In this document: piece by piece, positions 31,475-33,066 of the stretch | Layout of the letters: each line of letters begins with the position of its first letter | How positions within the stretch are numbered: position 1 is the first letter of the stretch | NCBI GenBank assembly: GCA_016183815.1 | Contig: JACPDW010000005.1 | Coordinates: 1-33,066, forward strand | Direction: 5' to 3' | Source of the DNA: Flavobacteriia bacterium | GTDB lineage: Bacteria; Bacteroidota; Bacteroidia; Flavobacteriales_D; Crocinitomicaceae | Length of the DNA: 33,066 bases | Translations under genes and position numbers: made by a program | The notes under the pieces: model-generated | What the model saw: the letters and a program-made list of their open reading frames with translations, nothing else | Told to the model about the DNA's origin: nothing | Databases searched by the model: none

Positions 31475-31890
31475 TGCAAACTCAAAAAACACCTGAAGAA
31501 ATTGTTGCATTAATGCTTGAAAAGGACCACTACAGCAAAGAAATGGGAATGAAAGTGCTGTCTTTAGGTTTGGGTACTTGTGAGATTCAATTAAATGTAC
31601 AAAAAATGATGCTCAACGGTTTTATGATTGCTCATGGGGCTGTAACTTATGCATTGTCAGATACTGCATTGGCTTTTGCTTCAAATGCTTATGGACAACA
31701 ATGTGTTAGTCTAGAAACCTCTATATCCCATCTGAAACCTGTTTTTGAAAACGATGTATTAACAGGATTTTGCATTGAAATTCATCGTGGAAAAAATAGT
31801 GGAATTTACGAAGTGAAAGTTTTTAATCAAAAAAAAGAATTAGTTTCACTTTTTAAAGGTATTGTATTTATAAAAAACACCTCTTGGTGA
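31474..31890 (+). CDS. PaaI-family thioesterase (hotdog fold)
   Basis: A 138-residue hotdog protein with the PaaI signature: MMLNGFMIAHGAVTYALSDT and ALAFASNAYGQ. The H-G-x-x-x-x-x-x-D motif holds the catalytic Asp, where N-G-x-x-H-G is typical. Known PaaI hydrolyses ring-hydroxylated phenylacetyl-CoA; the rest of that pathway is not in this window. The start is GTG 31474, sharing one base with the preceding stop. Confidence 0.85.
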   Translation: MQTQKTPEEIVALMLEKDHYSKEMGMKVLSLGLGTCEIQLNVQKMMLNGFMIAHGAVTYALSDTALAFASNAYGQQCVSLETSISHLKPVFENDVLTGFCIEIHRGKNSGIYEVKVFNQKKELVSLFKGIVFIKNTSW

Positions 31891-32891
31891 GCAATTTACA
31901 CTCCACTTCTCAAGTGAAAAAAATACTTATTTCACGTACAGACAATATTGGCGATGTTGTTTTAACCCTTCCTCTTGCTTTTTATCTTAAAAAAGAATTC
32001 CCAAATATTGAATTGGTTTTTTTATGTAAAAATTATACTAAAGCCATCGTAGAATGTACAGATGTATTTAATGAAATTTGGACTTTGGAAGAATTAAAAC
32101 TAAAAAGTGCTGAGGAAGTTAAAAAATCAAAAATTGATGCTGTAATTCATGTTTTTCCAAATAAAGAGGTTTCTTCTTTTTTTAAAAAATGTAAAATTCC
32201 AATTCGAATAGGGACTTCTCATCGTTGGTTTCATTGGTTGACCTGTAATAAAAAAGTGGATTTTACTAGAAAAAATTCCGATTTACATGAAGCACAACTC
32301 AATTTCAAATTATTACAAGCACTTTTTGAAATAAAAATTCCAGCTTTATCAGAATTAAATGATTTATTTGAAAAATTTTTCAAAGTTAATAATGAAGTGT
32401 TGTTAAAGAAAGAAAGTTTACCAATTCATTCGATAATTATCCATCCAAAGTCTAATGCGAGTGCTGTTGAATATCCAATAGAAAAATACATTGCTCTTGC
32501 TAAAAAATTACTTGAAAAAGGGGAAAAAATAGTTTTTACAGGTACAGAAAAAGAAGGAATAGAATTCAGACATTTGATTCCAATACATCCCAATTGTTTT
32601 GATTATACTGGTCGCTTTACTTTATCCGAATTTATTTCTTTTTTATCCAAACAAAAATCATTTATTTCTTGTAGCACTGGACCATATCATATTGCTGGAG
32701 TGTTGGGAATACAAAGTATTGGTCTTTTTTCTGCACAAAAACCTATACATCCAGGAAGGTGGAAAGCTTTAGGAAATAATGTTAAAGTAATTCAATATGA
32801 TTCAAATTGTGAAAATTGCAGAAAGAAAAAAAGATGTTACTGTATTCAAAATATTGAAGTCGATGAAATCATCAGAAATATTAATTTTTAA
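31887..32891 (+). CDS. Glycosyltransferase family 9 (heptosyltransferase-like)
   Basis: A 334-residue GT-B protein. The N-terminal ILISRTDNIGDVVLTLPLAF and C-terminal FISCSTGPYHIAGVLGIQSI match the GT9 signatures for ADP-heptose-type donors in lipopolysaccharide core assembly. KKILISRTDNIGD near the start shows no signal sequence, so it acts at the cytoplasmic face. A C-terminal cysteine cluster, NCENCRKKKRCYC, could bind zinc. The start is either TTG 31884 or GTG 31887, inside the thioesterase gene's end. Confidence 0.88.
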   Translation: MSNLHSTSQVKKILISRTDNIGDVVLTLPLAFYLKKEFPNIELVFLCKNYTKAIVECTDVFNEIWTLEELKLKSAEEVKKSKIDAVIHVFPNKEVSSFFKKCKIPIRIGTSHRWFHWLTCNKKVDFTRKNSDLHEAQLNFKLLQALFEIKIPALSELNDLFEKFFKVNNEVLLKKESLPIHSIIIHPKSNASAVEYPIEKYIALAKKLLEKGEKIVFTGTEKEGIEFRHLIPIHPNCFDYTGRFTLSEFISFLSKQKSFISCSTGPYHIAGVLGIQSIGLFSAQKPIHPGRWKALGNNVKVIQYDSNCENCRKKKRCYCIQNIEVDEIIRNINF

Positions 32892-32952
32892 TACTTCGTT
32901 ATCTTTTTTCTTGAAAAGGATTGTAAGGTTGAGGTGCGATATTTAATATTTA

Positions 32953-32980
32953 GTTGAGGTGCGATTAATCGCACCTCAAC
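32953..32980. terminator. 28-bp perfect palindrome between convergent genes
   Basis: The left arm gttgaggtgcgatt is exactly complementary to the right arm, with no unpaired centre. It lies between the ends of the GT9 gene (plus strand) and a T9SS gene (minus strand) with AT-rich flanks, fitting a bidirectional terminator. An exact 13-base copy of the left arm lies just upstream at 32928-32940. Confidence 0.7.
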
Positions 32981-32992
32981 AATTAAAAATAC

Positions 32993-33064
32993 CTAATTTA
33001 CCACACCTTTCTCTAAACTCCTACTACTCTCTGAAATAATCTCTAAAAAATACACTCCTTTTGG
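32993..33064 (-). CDS. 3' end of a T9SS sorting-domain protein, truncated by the window edge
   Basis: Only the last 23 codons are visible, PKGVYFLEIISESSRSLEKG followed by V-V-N and a stop. The K-G-V-Y-F-L-E-I core and the following basic end are the final strands of a type A T9SS sorting domain. The sequence differs from the island copies, so it is an independent gene that continues beyond 33066. Confidence 0.75.
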   Translation of the reverse strand, partial: PKGVYFLEIISESSRSLEKGVVN

Positions 33065-33066
33065 CA

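Overview
The window is AT-rich DNA from a member of the Bacteroidota, most likely a flavobacterium-like marine or freshwater organism. Evidence: type A sorting domains of the type IX secretion system (T9SS), many TAnnTTTG minus-7 promoter boxes, almost no Shine-Dalgarno sequences, and families typical of the phylum (DUF5686 proteins, paired exported amidohydrolases, the short menaquinone-type acyl-CoA ligase, PhoH beside a SAM hydrolase). No rRNA, tRNA, transposase, integrase or CRISPR array was found.

Layout. (1) Positions 1-5600 are an accessory island of toxin-antitoxin (TA) modules: a MazF/PemK-type pair, a HEPN/nucleotidyltransferase pair, a YoeB-type pair, and a three-gene HipBST kinase module with three evenly spaced operators. 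Between the first modules lie repeated copies of the 3' end of one T9SS-cargo gene, with its terminator and a promoter-like box, plus two decayed antitoxin fragments. (2) 5639-12201 holds an exported amidohydrolase pair. Its promoter and signal-peptide segment is repeated 2.1 kb upstream, where it now heads a chimeric small ORF, a lipoprotein and an outer-membrane barrel. (3) 12252-17149 holds a polytopic membrane protein and a large M1-type metallopeptidase. (4) 17396-21718 holds a RhuM-Fic protein with a coupled stub ORF, a YedK/HMCES-type DNA-crosslink protein and a DUF5686 surface protein. (5) 21719-23462 is a second decayed island: a GNAT toxin with its antitoxin, a dead copy of that antitoxin, and two related ORF remnants, again bounded by direct repeats. 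(6) 23540-32891 is mostly ordinary chromosome: thioredoxin-fold proteins, MenE, a J-domain protein, a TIGR04282 glycosyltransferase, a T9SS protein, PhoH, SAM hydrolase, a monooxygenase, a thioesterase and a GT9 glycosyltransferase. The window ends inside another T9SS gene read on the minus strand.

The most interesting signal is a recurring architecture. Small accessory cassettes (TA modules in two places, a lipoprotein/porin pair in a third) sit between direct repeats of one end of a resident gene: the 3' end of a T9SS gene, the 5' end of an amidohydrolase, and the 5' end and promoter of an antitoxin. No recombinase is visible. This pattern fits repeated Campbell-type (single-crossover) integration of small circles carrying a homologous end, or tandem duplication followed by replacement. 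One junction fuses an antitoxin reading frame in phase to the T9SS tail.
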